Source: Lysobacter_F sp035645555
Lineage (GTDB): Bacteria > Pseudomonadota > Gammaproteobacteria > Xanthomonadales > Xanthomonadaceae
Reading direction: 5' to 3'
NCBI GenBank assembly: GCA_035645555.1
Contig: DASQMI010000094.1
Span: forward strand, 37,639-101,638
Length of the DNA stretch: 64,000 nucleotides
The position numbers and the translations under genes are program-made. This document shows positions 1 to 9,050 of the stretch, piece by piece. The notes under the pieces were generated by a model, which had not been told where the DNA came from, made no database searches, and was given only the letters and a program-made list of their open reading frames with translations. Within the stretch, counting starts at the first letter, position 1. Each line of letters begins with the position of its first letter.

Positions 1-194
1 GTGAGGATCAGCCCGGTCGGGTTCGACCACGGCTCGCAATGCAGGCCCAGCTTGCTGGCCACCGAGACGATCGCGCCTTCCAGCCGCTGCGCGGTGGTGC
101 CGTAGGCGTGCAGGCGGCTGGCCAGGTCGACCACGAAGTCGACCCGGGCGGCATAGGGCGGCAGCGGGCGTTCGTTCGGCAGGACGGCAGACAT
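1..194 (-). CDS. Threonine/serine exporter family protein (ThrE/YjjP-like), N-terminal part only
   Basis: The reverse strand is open from an ATG at 194 to the window edge, giving the first 64 residues of a longer protein. The segment reads ...RVDFVVDLASRLHAYGTT, then AQRLEGAIVSVASKLGL, then WSNPTGLIL. This matches the conserved start of the cytoplasmic domain of ThrE/YjjP (DUF1212) proteins, in which a helix carrying the phrase 'LHxYGTxAxRLE' is followed by a small beta hairpin. Members export threonine, serine or small acids across the inner membrane. The gene is divergent from the lipid transporter operon, with 73 bases between the two starts. The transmembrane part lies outside the window, so family membership rests on the N-terminus alone. 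Confidence 0.75.
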   Translation of the reverse strand, partial: MSAVLPNERPLPPYAARVDFVVDLASRLHAYGTTAQRLEGAIVSVASKLGLHCEPWSNPTGLIL

Positions 195-267
195 GCACGG
201 AAGGATCGCATGGCATGGCGGCAAGGTGAGCCGTCCACGCGGTCGAGGCATGTATGCTCGGGCCGTC

Positions 268-1383
268 ATGGATTCCGCCACCGCGCCCCCGCAGCTGTTC
301 GTGGACCGTGCCGATGCCGCGCGTGCGCGCCTGTGCGGCAACTGGACCCTCGCCCATGCCGGTGCGATCGCCGAGCAGCTGGCCGGCGTGCCCGAAGGCG
401 TGCGTGTGTTCGATGCCGGCGAGGTCGACGCGCTCGATTCGCTCGGCGTGCTGCAGCTGATGCGCTTCGCGCGCCGGCGCGGGCTCGACTTCGCCACGTT
501 CGCGTTCCGCGACCAGCACCATGCGCTGGTGCGCAGCATCGGCGAGCTGTCCGACGTCCGCCCGCCGGCGAAGCGGGATTACGGCGTGTACGCCGCGCTC
601 GGCCGGCTCGGCGAGGCGGTGACCGAGAACGGGCGCGAGATCCGCGCGCTGGTCGGCTTTCTCGGCGAGGTGCTGGTGAAGATGCTGCGGCTGTTCCGCG
701 AGCCGTCGCGGTTCCGCGCCACCGCCACCGTCTTCCACATGGAGCAGGTCGGGCTCGACGCGACCCCGCTGGTGGCGCTGCTGTGCTTCCTGGTCGGCGC
801 GGTGATCGCGTTTCTCGGCTCCAACATCCTGCGCGATTTCGGCGCGACCATCTTCGTGGTCGAGCTGGTCAGCATCTCGTTCCTGCGCGAATTCGGCGTG
901 CTGCTGACCGCGATCATCCTCGCCGGCCGCACCGCCAGCGCGTTCACCGCGCAGATCGGCGCGATGAAGAGCCGCGAAGAGATCGACGCGATCCGCACGC
1001 TCGGCCTCGATCCGGTCGACCTGCTGGTGATCCCGCGCCTGCTGGCGCTGCTGGTGATGCTGCCGCTGCTGACGTTCATCGCGATGGTGTTCGGCCTGCT
1101 AGGGGGGCTCACCGTCGGCGCCTACGGGCTCGACATCCCGCCGCCGCAGTACCTGGCGCGAATGCAGGACACCATGGAGCTGCGCCATTTCCTGGTCGGG
1201 CTGGCGAAGGCGCCGGTGTTCGCAGTGGTGATCGGGCTGATCGGCTGCCTGGAGGGCCTCCAGGTGCAAGGCACCGCGCAGTCGGTCGGCGAGCGCACCA
1301 CCTCGAGCGTGGTGCAGACCATCTCGCTGGTGATCGTGCTCGATGCGTTCGCCGCGATCTGGTTCATGGAGATGGGCATCTGA
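268..1383 (+). CDS. MlaE-family lipid ABC transporter permease with N-terminal STAS domain
   Basis: Inner-membrane permease of an MCE-type (Mla/Ttg2-like) system that moves phospholipids or other lipids between inner and outer membrane. Residues 1 to about 100 look like a STAS domain (VFDAGEVDALDSLGVLQLM), and the MlaE domain follows with several hydrophobic segments and the conserved stretch EFGVLLTAIILAGRTASAF. At 371 residues it is longer than E. coli MlaE (about 260) because STAS, a separate protein (MlaB) in E. coli, is fused here. The ATG at 268 was chosen because the STAS domain begins directly after it; an in-frame ATG at 193 would add 25 residues unlike the family. The stop overlaps the ATPase start (TGATG), so the genes are co-translated. 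Confidence 0.9.
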   Translation: MDSATAPPQLFVDRADAARARLCGNWTLAHAGAIAEQLAGVPEGVRVFDAGEVDALDSLGVLQLMRFARRRGLDFATFAFRDQHHALVRSIGELSDVRPPAKRDYGVYAALGRLGEAVTENGREIRALVGFLGEVLVKMLRLFREPSRFRATATVFHMEQVGLDATPLVALLCFLVGAVIAFLGSNILRDFGATIFVVELVSISFLREFGVLLTAIILAGRTASAFTAQIGAMKSREEIDAIRTLGLDPVDLLVIPRLLALLVMLPLLTFIAMVFGLLGGLTVGAYGLDIPPPQYLARMQDTMELRHFLVGLAKAPVFAVVIGLIGCLEGLQVQGTAQSVGERTTSSVVQTISLVIVLDAFAAIWFMEMGI

Positions 1384-2168
1384 TGGCCGCCGTGCCCGAC
1401 CCGATCATCCGCGTGCGCGGCCTGGTCAACCGCTTCGGCGCCCAGGTCGTGCACGAGGGGGTCGATCTCGAGGTCCGCCGCGGCGAGATTCTCGGCGTGG
1501 TCGGCGGCTCCGGCAGTGGCAAGTCGGTGCTGATGCGCTCGATCATCGGCCTGCGCGAGCCGGACGATGGCGCGGTGGAGATCCTCGGCGAGGACGGCCG
1601 CAGCCGCGATCCGGCGGTGCGCGCGCGGATCGAGCAGCAGATCGGCGTGCTGTTCCAGGACGGCGCGCTGTTTTCCTCGCTCACCGTCGGCGAGAACGTG
1701 CAGGTGCCGCTGAAGGAACACCATCCGGAGCTGCCCGCCTCGCTGTACGAGGACCTCGCGCTGCTGAAGATCCGCCTGGCCGGGCTGCCGGCCGATGCGA
1801 TCGACAAGCTGCCGTCGCAGCTGTCCGGCGGCATGCGCAAGCGCGCGGGGCTTGCGCGCGCGCTGGCGCTGGACCCGCCGCTGCTGTTCCTCGACGAACC
1901 GACCGCGGGGCTCGACCCGATCGGCGCGGCGGCGTTCGACCGCCTGATCCGCGCGCTGCAGGAGGCGCTCGGGCTGACCGTGTTCCTGATTACGCACGAT
2001 CTCGACACGCTGTATGCGATCTGCGACCGGGTGGCGGTGCTGGCTGACCGCCGGGTGATCGCCTGCGCGCCGCTGGCCGAGATCGAGCAGGTCGAGCATC
2101 CTTGGCTGCAGGACTACTTCCATGGTCCACGGGCGCGCGCCGCACGCGACGCCCGGGAGGCGAGGTGA
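1383..2168 (+). CDS. MlaF-like lipid transporter ATP-binding subunit
   Basis: ABC ATPase of 261 residues energising the adjoining MlaE-type permease. Walker A is GGSGSGKS, the signature is LSGGMRKRAGLARA, Walker B is LLFLDEPTAGLD, and the H-loop is ITHD. The signature with MRKR after LSGG is typical of the MlaF/Ttg2A subgroup. The start ATG shares one base with the permease stop, and the stop is followed one base later by the MCE gene start, so the operon is tightly coupled. The protein is cytoplasmic. Confidence 0.93.
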   Translation: MAAVPDPIIRVRGLVNRFGAQVVHEGVDLEVRRGEILGVVGGSGSGKSVLMRSIIGLREPDDGAVEILGEDGRSRDPAVRARIEQQIGVLFQDGALFSSLTVGENVQVPLKEHHPELPASLYEDLALLKIRLAGLPADAIDKLPSQLSGGMRKRAGLARALALDPPLLFLDEPTAGLDPIGAAAFDRLIRALQEALGLTVFLITHDLDTLYAICDRVAVLADRRVIACAPLAEIEQVEHPWLQDYFHGPRARAARDAREAR

Positions 2169-2169
2169 G

Positions 2170-3096
2170 ATGGAGACGCGGGCCAACTATGTGCTGATCG
2201 GCGCGTTCACCCTGGTGACGATGCTGGCGCTGCTGCTGTTCGCGCTGTGGGCGGCGAAGTATTCGTCCGAACGCAGCTGGCGCCAGTACGCGGTGATCTT
2301 CGACGAGCCGGTGACCGGCCTGTCGGAAGGCAGCCAGGTGCAATACAACGGCATTCAGATCGGCACCGTCGAGGAGCTGCGGCTCGCGCCCGACGACCCG
2401 CGGCGAGTGGTGGCGACCTTGCGCGTGCAGGCCGACACCCCGATCAAGACCGACACCCGCGCCAAGATGTCGATGACCGGCATCACCGGTACGCCGATCA
2501 TCCAGCTCACCGGCGGCAGCCCGGGCGCGCCGCTGCTGACCGACGTCGACCGCCACGACGTGCCGGTGATCCGCACCGAGCCGTCGGCGCTGCAGAACAT
2601 CGCCGACACCGCCAACCGGCTGGTGGCGCGGCTGGACCAGGTGCTGAGCGAACGCAACATCCAGCGCATCGCCGCCACCCTGGAGAACGTGGAGACGCTG
2701 ACCGGTTCGCTCGCCGACCAGCGCGAGGACCTGCGCGCGCTGATCGTCAACGCGCGCCGTTCCAGCGAGCAGCTCGAGGCCACGCTCACCCACAGCCGCA
2801 GCGCGGCGGAGAAGATCGACCGCCAGCTCGCCGACCGCCTGCCGGGACTGGTCGCCAAGCTCGATCACACGCTCGACGAACTCGATTCCGCCGCCAGCGG
2901 CGCCAACAGCATCGTCGGCGAGAACCGCGCGGCGATCCACAGCTTCGCCAACGACGGGCTGGCCCAGCTCGGTCCCACCTTGGCGGAACTGCGTGCGCTG
3001 GTGCGCGACCTGCGCCGGATCAGCGACCGCCTCGAACGCAGCCCGACGAATTACCTGCTCGGCCGCGATGCGCCCAAGGAGTTCGAGCCGAAATGA
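2170..3096 (+). CDS. MCE-domain substrate-binding protein (MlaD family)
   Basis: Periplasmic lipid-binding subunit anchored by one N-terminal transmembrane helix (residues about 7-30, ANYVLIGAFTLVTMLALLLF). A single MCE domain follows (VTGLSEGSQVQYNGIQIGTV ... MTGITGTPIIQLTGG). Residues from about 140 onward form a long charged helical region with heptad character. At 308 residues it is clearly longer than E. coli MlaD (183), a form seen where the MCE protein extends helices across the periplasm. The ATG at 2170 lies one base after the ATPase stop. A longer frame starting at 2122 inside the ATPase gene is disfavoured because the hydrophobic anchor sits right after 2170. Confidence 0.9.
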   Translation: METRANYVLIGAFTLVTMLALLLFALWAAKYSSERSWRQYAVIFDEPVTGLSEGSQVQYNGIQIGTVEELRLAPDDPRRVVATLRVQADTPIKTDTRAKMSMTGITGTPIIQLTGGSPGAPLLTDVDRHDVPVIRTEPSALQNIADTANRLVARLDQVLSERNIQRIAATLENVETLTGSLADQREDLRALIVNARRSSEQLEATLTHSRSAAEKIDRQLADRLPGLVAKLDHTLDELDSAASGANSIVGENRAAIHSFANDGLAQLGPTLAELRALVRDLRRISDRLERSPTNYLLGRDAPKEFEPK

Positions 3097-3749
3097 ATCC
3101 CGTCTCCGCCCCGTCGCGCGCCGCGCGCGCTTCCGCCCTGGCGCTGGCCGCGCTGCTGTCGGCCTGCTCGATCCTCGGCAGCGAGAAGACCACGTTCACC
3201 GTTTACGCGCCGAATCCGCGCGTGGCCGCCGATCCGACCTGGCCGGTGGTGCGCAGCCAGCTCGCGATCACCACGCCCGACACCGCACGCGAGGCCGACG
3301 GCCTGCGCATCGTGGTGCGTCCCACCCCGCTGGAGTGGCAGGTCTACAAGGGCGCGAGCTGGGCCAAGCGGCCGACCGACATGGTCACCGACGTGGTGCT
3401 GCGTACCTTGGAAGATTCCGGCCGCATCCCGGCGGTCGCGCGCCAGGGCACCGGCATCGCCGCCGACTACAAACTGGTGCTCGACCTGCGCCGGTTCGAA
3501 TCCGACTACGCCGGGGCGGCGGTGCCGAACGCGACGATCGAGGTCAGCGCCAAGCTGCTGCACGCCAACGACCAGAGCGTGATCGCCAGCCGGGTGTTCC
3601 GCCATGCGGAACCGGCGGCGAGCGCCGCGGTTGCCGACGTCGCCGCCGCGTTCGAGCGCGCGCTCGGCGGCATCGGCCACGGCATCTCCGGCTGGGTGCT
3701 GGTCACCGCCGCCGCGCACGACCGCGACGGCCACCTGCCGACGCGCTGA
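3093..3749 (+). CDS. ABC-type transport auxiliary lipoprotein (PqiC/DUF330-like)
   Basis: Outer-membrane or periplasmic lipoprotein that completes the MCE transporter. The first 25 residues form a signal peptide ending in the lipobox LLSAC. The mature part carries the features of the ABC_trans_aux family, including VVRPTPLEWQVYKGASWAKRPTDM and the later DYKLVLDLRRFESD. Such proteins (PqiC in E. coli) interact with MCE rings. It overlaps the MCE gene by four bases (ATGA), confirming a four-gene operon permease - ATPase - MCE - lipoprotein. It is 218 residues long and ends nine bases before the convergent AlkB-type gene. Confidence 0.88.
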   Translation: MNPVSAPSRAARASALALAALLSACSILGSEKTTFTVYAPNPRVAADPTWPVVRSQLAITTPDTAREADGLRIVVRPTPLEWQVYKGASWAKRPTDMVTDVVLRTLEDSGRIPAVARQGTGIAADYKLVLDLRRFESDYAGAAVPNATIEVSAKLLHANDQSVIASRVFRHAEPAASAAVADVAAAFERALGGIGHGISGWVLVTAAAHDRDGHLPTR

Positions 3750-3758
3750 GCCGCGTGC

Positions 3759-4340
3759 TCAGCGCGGGCGCACGTTGCGGAACGTCAGGTTGATCCGCGC
3801 GCCGACCGGCCGCGCGGTGCGCGGCAGCGCGTGCTTCCAGTCGCGCTGCGAGGCGCCCGCCATCACCAGCAGGCTGCCCGGTTCCAGCAGCAGCGCGCGC
3901 CGCCGGGTCGGATCGCGCCGGTGCCGGAGCAGGAACCGCCGCGGCGCGCCAAGGCTGACCGAGGCGATCACCGGCGCCGGGCCGAGCTCCGGCTCGTCGT
4001 CGCTGTGCCAGCCCATCGCATCTTTGCCGTCGCGGTACAGGTTGGCCAGCACGCTGTTGAACGGCACCGCCAGCTCCGCCTGCAGGCGCGCGCGCAGCGC
4101 GGCCAGCTCGGGCAGCCAGGGCCGCGGCAGGAAGCGGCTGCCGGAATAGCGGTACACCGCGTCCGCATCGCCGATCCAGCAGCTCAGACGCGGCGCGGCG
4201 TGCTCGCGGCCGAACAGCCGGATGCGGTGCTGCTCCCACGGCACGGCCGCCCGCAGCGCCTCGAACAGCCCCGCCGCCGCGGCCGGATCGAGCCAGTCCG
4301 GGCGGTAGCGCAGGTCGGGGTCGGCGGGCGGGCGATCCAT
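3759..4340 (-). CDS. AlkB-like 2-oxoglutarate/Fe(II) dioxygenase
   Basis: Predicted to demethylate alkylated bases in DNA or RNA oxidatively. The protein has 193 residues and resembles the short ALKBH2/3-like bacterial group more than E. coli AlkB. Iron ligands are visible as HSD (in MGWHSDDEPELG) and the distal histidine in WKHALPRT. The 2-oxoglutarate-binding arginines follow in GARINLTFRNVR. The phrase FNSVLANLYRDGKD before the HxD motif is characteristic of the family. It is transcribed alone, convergent with the lipid transporter operon and divergent from the ETF dehydrogenase gene. Confidence 0.92.
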   Translation of the reverse strand: MDRPPADPDLRYRPDWLDPAAAAGLFEALRAAVPWEQHRIRLFGREHAAPRLSCWIGDADAVYRYSGSRFLPRPWLPELAALRARLQAELAVPFNSVLANLYRDGKDAMGWHSDDEPELGPAPVIASVSLGAPRRFLLRHRRDPTRRRALLLEPGSLLVMAGASQRDWKHALPRTARPVGARINLTFRNVRPR

Positions 4341-4405
4341 CGCCGCACGCTAGCACGGCGATTTGCGACAATTCCGCTTCGAACGACCGTTTGACCGGAG
4401 CCCCC

Positions 4406-6031
4406 ATGAGCGAGCCCAGCGCCAGCGATGCGATCGAACGCGACGTGATGGAGTACGACGTCGTCACCGTCGGCGCGGGTCCCGCGGGACTGGCGTTCGC
4501 GATCCGGCTCAAGCAGCTCAAGCCCGAGCTGTCGGTGTGCGTGATCGAGAAGGCCTCGACCATCGGCGCGCATATCCTGTCCGGTGCGGTGATCGAACCG
4601 CAGCCGCTCGACGCGCTGCTGCCGAACTGGCGCGACAACCCGCCGCCGATCTGCGTGCCGGCGAAGGAGGACGAGTTCTGGCTGCTGACCAAGACCGGCG
4701 GCCGCAAGCTGCCGGTGGTCCCGCCGCAGATGAACAACCACGGCAACTTCATCGTCAGCCTCGGCGCGATGTGCGCGTGGCTGGCGCCGCAGGCCGAGGC
4801 GCTGGGCGTGGAGATCTACCCCGGCTTCGCCGCGGCCGAGACGCTGCACGACGACAGCGGCGCGGTGGTCGGCGTGCGCATCGGCGACATGGGCGTGGCG
4901 AAGGACGGCTCGCACAAGCCGACCTACACCGCCGGCATCGACATTCGCGCCAAGATCACCGTGCTCGCCGAAGGCGCGCGCGGGCATCTGACCAAGCGAC
5001 TGATCAAACAGTTCGGACTGGATGCCGACTGCGACCCGCAGAGCTACTCGATCGGCATCAAGGAGCTGTGGCAGGTACCGGAGGAACGCGTCACGCCGGG
5101 CAAGATCGTGCACACGGTCGGCTGGCCGGCGGACAACCAGACCTACGGCGGCAGCTTCCTGTACCACCTGGACAAGGGCCGCATCGCGCTCGGCTACGTG
5201 TCGGGCCTCGACTACAAGGACCCGCGCTACCAGCCGTGGGAAGCGTTCCAGCAGTGGAAGAACCATCCCACGGTGAAGCCGCTGCTCGACGGCGGCAGCA
5301 TCCTGTCGGCGGGCGCGCGCGCGATCGTCACCGGCGGCTGGCAGTCGCTGCCGAAGACGGAGATGCCGGGCGCGCTGCTGATCGGCGATACCGCCGGACT
5401 GCTCAACGTGCCGAAGATCAAGGGAACGCACCAGGCGATCCGCTCCGGCATACTCGCCGCCGAGCATCTCGCCGAGAGCCTTTCCCCGCAGGGCTGGGAT
5501 GCGAAGCTGCGCGCGTCCGAAGCGATGGCCGAGCTGCGCAAGGTCCGCAACATCAAGCCCGGCTTCAAGCGCGGCTTCTGGTTCGGCATGTTCAACGCGG
5601 CGTGGGAAACCGTCACCGGCGGCGCGTCGCCGTGGACGCTGCGCAACAAGCCGGACTGGTGCTCGCTGGAGAAGGTCGGCGAATACGAGGCGCCGAAGCG
5701 CGATTACGTCGAACGCGCGCTGCCGCCACGCGACCGCTTGGCCGGCGTGTACTTCGCCGCCACCGAGCACGACGAGGATCAACCGGTGCACCTGAAGGTG
5801 GTAGACACCTCGATCTGCGTGACCCGCTGCGCGGAGGAATACGCCAACCCGTGCACGCGGTTCTGCCCGGCCGGCGTCTACGAGATCGTCGAGGACGACG
5901 CCGGCAAGCGCCTGCAGATCAACGCCGCCAATTGCGTGCACTGCAAGACCTGCGACATCAAGGACCCGTACGAGATCATCCACTGGGTGACGCCGGAAGG
6001 CGGTTCCGGGCCCAACTACCAGAACCTCTGA
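4406..6031 (+). CDS. Electron transfer flavoprotein-ubiquinone oxidoreductase
   Basis: Membrane-associated flavoprotein (541 residues) that passes electrons from reduced ETF to ubiquinone during fatty-acid and amino-acid oxidation. The N-terminal FAD motif is VGAGPAGLAFA. The middle part contains the conserved SYSIGIKELWQVP. The C-terminus holds a ferredoxin-like 4Fe-4S site with NCVHCKTCDIKDP, preceded by a further cysteine-rich stretch (CTRFCPAGVYE). The ATG at 4406 has GGAG ten bases upstream; a TTG at 4391 is the only earlier option. etfB and etfA lie about 8 kb downstream instead of adjacent. A polysaccharide gene begins three bases after its stop. Confidence 0.95.
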   Translation: MSEPSASDAIERDVMEYDVVTVGAGPAGLAFAIRLKQLKPELSVCVIEKASTIGAHILSGAVIEPQPLDALLPNWRDNPPPICVPAKEDEFWLLTKTGGRKLPVVPPQMNNHGNFIVSLGAMCAWLAPQAEALGVEIYPGFAAAETLHDDSGAVVGVRIGDMGVAKDGSHKPTYTAGIDIRAKITVLAEGARGHLTKRLIKQFGLDADCDPQSYSIGIKELWQVPEERVTPGKIVHTVGWPADNQTYGGSFLYHLDKGRIALGYVSGLDYKDPRYQPWEAFQQWKNHPTVKPLLDGGSILSAGARAIVTGGWQSLPKTEMPGALLIGDTAGLLNVPKIKGTHQAIRSGILAAEHLAESLSPQGWDAKLRASEAMAELRKVRNIKPGFKRGFWFGMFNAAWETVTGGASPWTLRNKPDWCSLEKVGEYEAPKRDYVERALPPRDRLAGVYFAATEHDEDQPVHLKVVDTSICVTRCAEEYANPCTRFCPAGVYEIVEDDAGKRLQINAANCVHCKTCDIKDPYEIIHWVTPEGGSGPNYQNL

Positions 6032-6034
6032 GCG

Positions 6035-8128
6035 ATGGCGCCGAGGCTTGGATCGCGTGTGCGCGGCGCGTTGTTCCGCACGCTGCGCCTTGCGTTTCGC
6101 CTGGCTCCCCTTTCAGGGGGCACACGCGACCGCTGGCGGCAGGCGTTCCTCAACCGCTATCCCGGGCTGATCCCAAATCCCGCGCGCGGTCGCGTGCTGG
6201 TCACCGGCGGTCCGCGCCTGCAGCGTCCGCTCCTTCGTGCCGACCAGCGCGCGATCGGCTACGTCGAACACCGCATCGAGCCGCTGCCGCAACCGCTGCC
6301 GGCCACGGTGGTCGCGTTCTACCTGCCGCAGTTCCACCCGATTCCCGAGAACGACCGCTGGTGGGGCACCGGCTTCACCGAGTGGCACAACGTCACGCGC
6401 GCGCTTCCACAGTTCGAAGGCCACGCGCAGCCGCGCCTGCCGGGCGCGCTCGGCTACTACGACCTGCGCAACCCCGAAACGATGCGCGCGCAGGCGAAGC
6501 TGGCGCGCGAATATGGCATCGGCGCGTTCTGCTTCTACTTCTACTGGTTCGGCGGCACCACGTTGCTGGAGCAGCCGCTGCGGCAATGGCTGGCCGATCC
6601 GACCATCGACCTGCCGTTCTGCCTGTGCTGGGCCAACGAACCGTGGTCGCGGCGCTGGGACGGCCGCCCGCAGGAGGTGCTGATCGATCAGCGCCACTCG
6701 CCCGAGGACGATCTCGCGTTCATCCGGCATGTCGCCGACTACCTGCGCGATCCGCGCTGCCTACGCGTCGACGGGCGCCCGCTGTTGCTCGTTTACCGGC
6801 CAGGGCTGTTGCCCGATGCGCGCGCCACCGCCGCGCGCTGGCGCGCGTGGTGCCGCGAGCACGGCATCGGCGAGATCCATCTCGCCTACGTGCAGGCGTT
6901 CGAGCGCCCCGAGCCTGCCGACATCGGCTTCGACGCGGCGGTCGAGTTTCCGCCTAACCTCGCGACGCCGCGCGAGATCACCGGCGCGCAACTGCTGATC
7001 AACCCCGACTTCCACGGACACGTACTGGACTGGCGCGAGCTTGCGCGCGAGTACGTCGCGCGCGGCGTGGCGCCGGCGCACGTCTATCCGGGCGTCAATT
7101 GCGGCTGGGACAACGAGCCACGTCGCCCCGGGCGCGGCCGCATCTATCTGCACGCGTCGCCGCGCGGTTATCGCGATTGGCTGCACGAGACGATCGCGCA
7201 CCGCCTCGGCGAGCGCACCGCCGACCGGCGGCTGGTGTTCGTCAATGCGTGGAACGAATGGGCCGAGGGCGCGGTACTGGAGCCGGATGCACGCCTGGGA
7301 CACGCGTGGCTGCAGGCCACGCGTGACGCGCTCGCCCAGGCGTCCGTGCCCCGTGCCGAAGCGGCGTCATCGCCGCGGCCGTGCGCAGTGGTGCATGCCT
7401 GGTACCCGGACGTGCTCGAGGAAATCCTGGAGACGCTGAAGCGCGCGGAGGTACCGTGGCAGCTGATCGTCACCACTGCGCCCGAGGTGCAGGCCGAGGT
7501 CGAAGCCCGTCTGCAGCGCCTGTGGCCGGAGGCCGAACTGTGCGTGTTCGAGAACCGCGGACGCGACATCCTGCCGTTCCTGCGTGTGGCATCGCGACTG
7601 GCGGACGAAGGCGAGCCGCTGATCCTCAAGCTGCACACCAAGCGCTCCACGCATCGCCATGATGGCGGCCAATGGCGGCGCGAACTGGTCGATGAGCTGA
7701 CCGCACCGGCGCGCGTGGCCGGAATTCTTGCCGCATTCCGCCAGCAGCCGACATTGGGGCTGGTGGCTCCCGATGGACACATCCAGCCCCTGAGTTACTT
7801 CTGGGGCGCCAATCGCGACAACGTGGAGGCCCTGTGCGTGCGGCTGGGTCTTCCCCTGCCGCGGCCTGAAGCCGATCGATTCGCCGCCGGCAGCATGTTC
7901 TGGGTACGCACCGAGGCGCTGCGCCCGCTGCTCGACGCCCATCTCGACGACTGGCTGTTCGAGCCGGAACGCGGCCAGGTGGACGGCACGTTCGCGCACG
8001 CGGTCGAGCGGGCCATGGCGCTCGCCGTCTGCTCGACTGGCTGCACCCTAGGCGGGACGAGCCTAAATGCTAGCCAACCAAACATTAAGCTACAGCGGCA
8101 TCGCTACCCGTACGCGGACCGGTTTTGA
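6035..8128 (+). CDS. WbsX-like GH99-type domain fused to RgpF-like domain, polysaccharide biosynthesis
   Basis: Two-part protein of 697 residues. Residues about 90-430 are a WbsX/GH99-like domain (VAFYLPQFHPIPENDRWWG, GTGFTEW, FCFYFYWFGG, CWANEPWSRRWDG, FVNAWNEWAEG), a fold widespread in O-antigen and rhamnan loci. Residues about 445-690 look like an RgpF/rhamnan synthesis F domain (VVHAWYPDVLEEILETLK, ENRGRDILPFL, LKLHTKRSTH). No signal peptide is evident, so cytoplasmic action on polysaccharide is likely, although the exact reaction of WbsX proteins is not settled. The start is three bases after the ETF dehydrogenase stop. The last 30 codons (from about 8040) become noticeably AT-rich. Confidence 0.85.
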   Translation: MAPRLGSRVRGALFRTLRLAFRLAPLSGGTRDRWRQAFLNRYPGLIPNPARGRVLVTGGPRLQRPLLRADQRAIGYVEHRIEPLPQPLPATVVAFYLPQFHPIPENDRWWGTGFTEWHNVTRALPQFEGHAQPRLPGALGYYDLRNPETMRAQAKLAREYGIGAFCFYFYWFGGTTLLEQPLRQWLADPTIDLPFCLCWANEPWSRRWDGRPQEVLIDQRHSPEDDLAFIRHVADYLRDPRCLRVDGRPLLLVYRPGLLPDARATAARWRAWCREHGIGEIHLAYVQAFERPEPADIGFDAAVEFPPNLATPREITGAQLLINPDFHGHVLDWRELAREYVARGVAPAHVYPGVNCGWDNEPRRPGRGRIYLHASPRGYRDWLHETIAHRLGERTADRRLVFVNAWNEWAEGAVLEPDARLGHAWLQATRDALAQASVPRAEAASSPRPCAVVHAWYPDVLEEILETLKRAEVPWQLIVTTAPEVQAEVEARLQRLWPEAELCVFENRGRDILPFLRVASRLADEGEPLILKLHTKRSTHRHDGGQWRRELVDELTAPARVAGILAAFRQQPTLGLVAPDGHIQPLSYFWGANRDNVEALCVRLGLPLPRPEADRFAAGSMFWVRTEALRPLLDAHLDDWLFEPERGQVDGTFAHAVERAMALAVCSTGCTLGGTSLNASQPNIKLQRHRYPYADRF

Positions 8129-8130
8129 GC

Positions 8131-9050
8131 TCATCCCGGCACCACACGCCAAGCCGTGTCTGGAACGTGGGTGATCTGGGCTGAGCCGGAGATGATCGTG
8201 GACCCGCGCATCAAGTGGATTACGTTCTGCCCCGTGGCGGTATTTCGCCACAGGATGTCGGCATAGCCATCGCCGTTGTAGTCCCCCGCGCTTGCGACTT
8301 GCCAAGCAAGGTCCGGCTCCTTGTGCACGAAGGCAACAGCCGCGACTGCCGCACCGTTCATGCGCCAGAGATAAACCTCGCCAGAGTCCTCGTGCCGCCA
8401 GTACACGTCTGCACGGCCATCACCATCGAAGTCCTGCGCCGCATGGATACGCCAACGTGTGTCAGCAACCGTATCGACGAACGCCGACCCGGTCCGCACC
8501 GTAAAGCCATCCATGAGATGCACAACATTGCGGCCGGTTAGCGAGTGACGCCAGAAGACGTCGTTCTTCCCATCGCCGTTGAAGTCGCCAGTAGCGACCA
8601 CTTTCCAGTTGAGATCCGGCTCGCGATGCACGGAGCGCACTTGGCGGGGCAGCAGGCTGCCCATCAACCAGATGTCATTGACCCCGCTCACCTGGTGACG
8701 CCAGTACAGATCCGTCACACCATCCCCATCGAAATCACCCAACGCAACGATCCGCCAATCAGGATCGGCGACAGTGAGCGAAGCACCTGAGCTGGCGAGA
8801 ACGCGCGTCCCATCCATGTGATGGATCAGAAGCTCGCCTGAAGTCGCATGGCGCCAGAGCACGTCAGCTTTTCCATCGCCATTGAAATCGCCAAGTCCGG
8901 CTGCGTTCCATCTCACGTCCGCGAGGCGACTAACGGTAGCGGCGCTTACGAGAGCGGCGCCGTTCAAGAACCAAATGTCATTGTTGCCGGAGAGTGAATG
9001 ACGCCAGTACAGATCTGACCTGCCATCCCCGTCGAAGTCGCTGGTCACGC
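8131..9050 (-). repeat. Six FG-GAP/VCBS-like repeats inside the protease gene
   Basis: Within the protease frame, six blades of about 47 codons follow one another. Each carries a GDG calcium-loop motif (DFDGDGRSDLYWRH, DFNGDGKADVLWRH, DFDGDGVTDLYWRH, DFNGDGKNDVFWRH, DFDGDGRADVYWRH, DYNGDGYADILWRN). The units are similar but not identical at DNA level, so recent slippage is not implied. Confidence 0.85.

Noticed and set aside
39..1382. Long frame reading from position 39 through the permease gene into the ATPase gene
   Set aside because: The first 450 residues are an arginine-rich shadow of the permease gene; only the part from 1383 is the ATPase.
4184..5983. Large reverse-strand frame opposite the ETF dehydrogenase gene
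   Set aside because: No family features, composition of a GC-rich antisense shadow; the plus-strand gene is certain.
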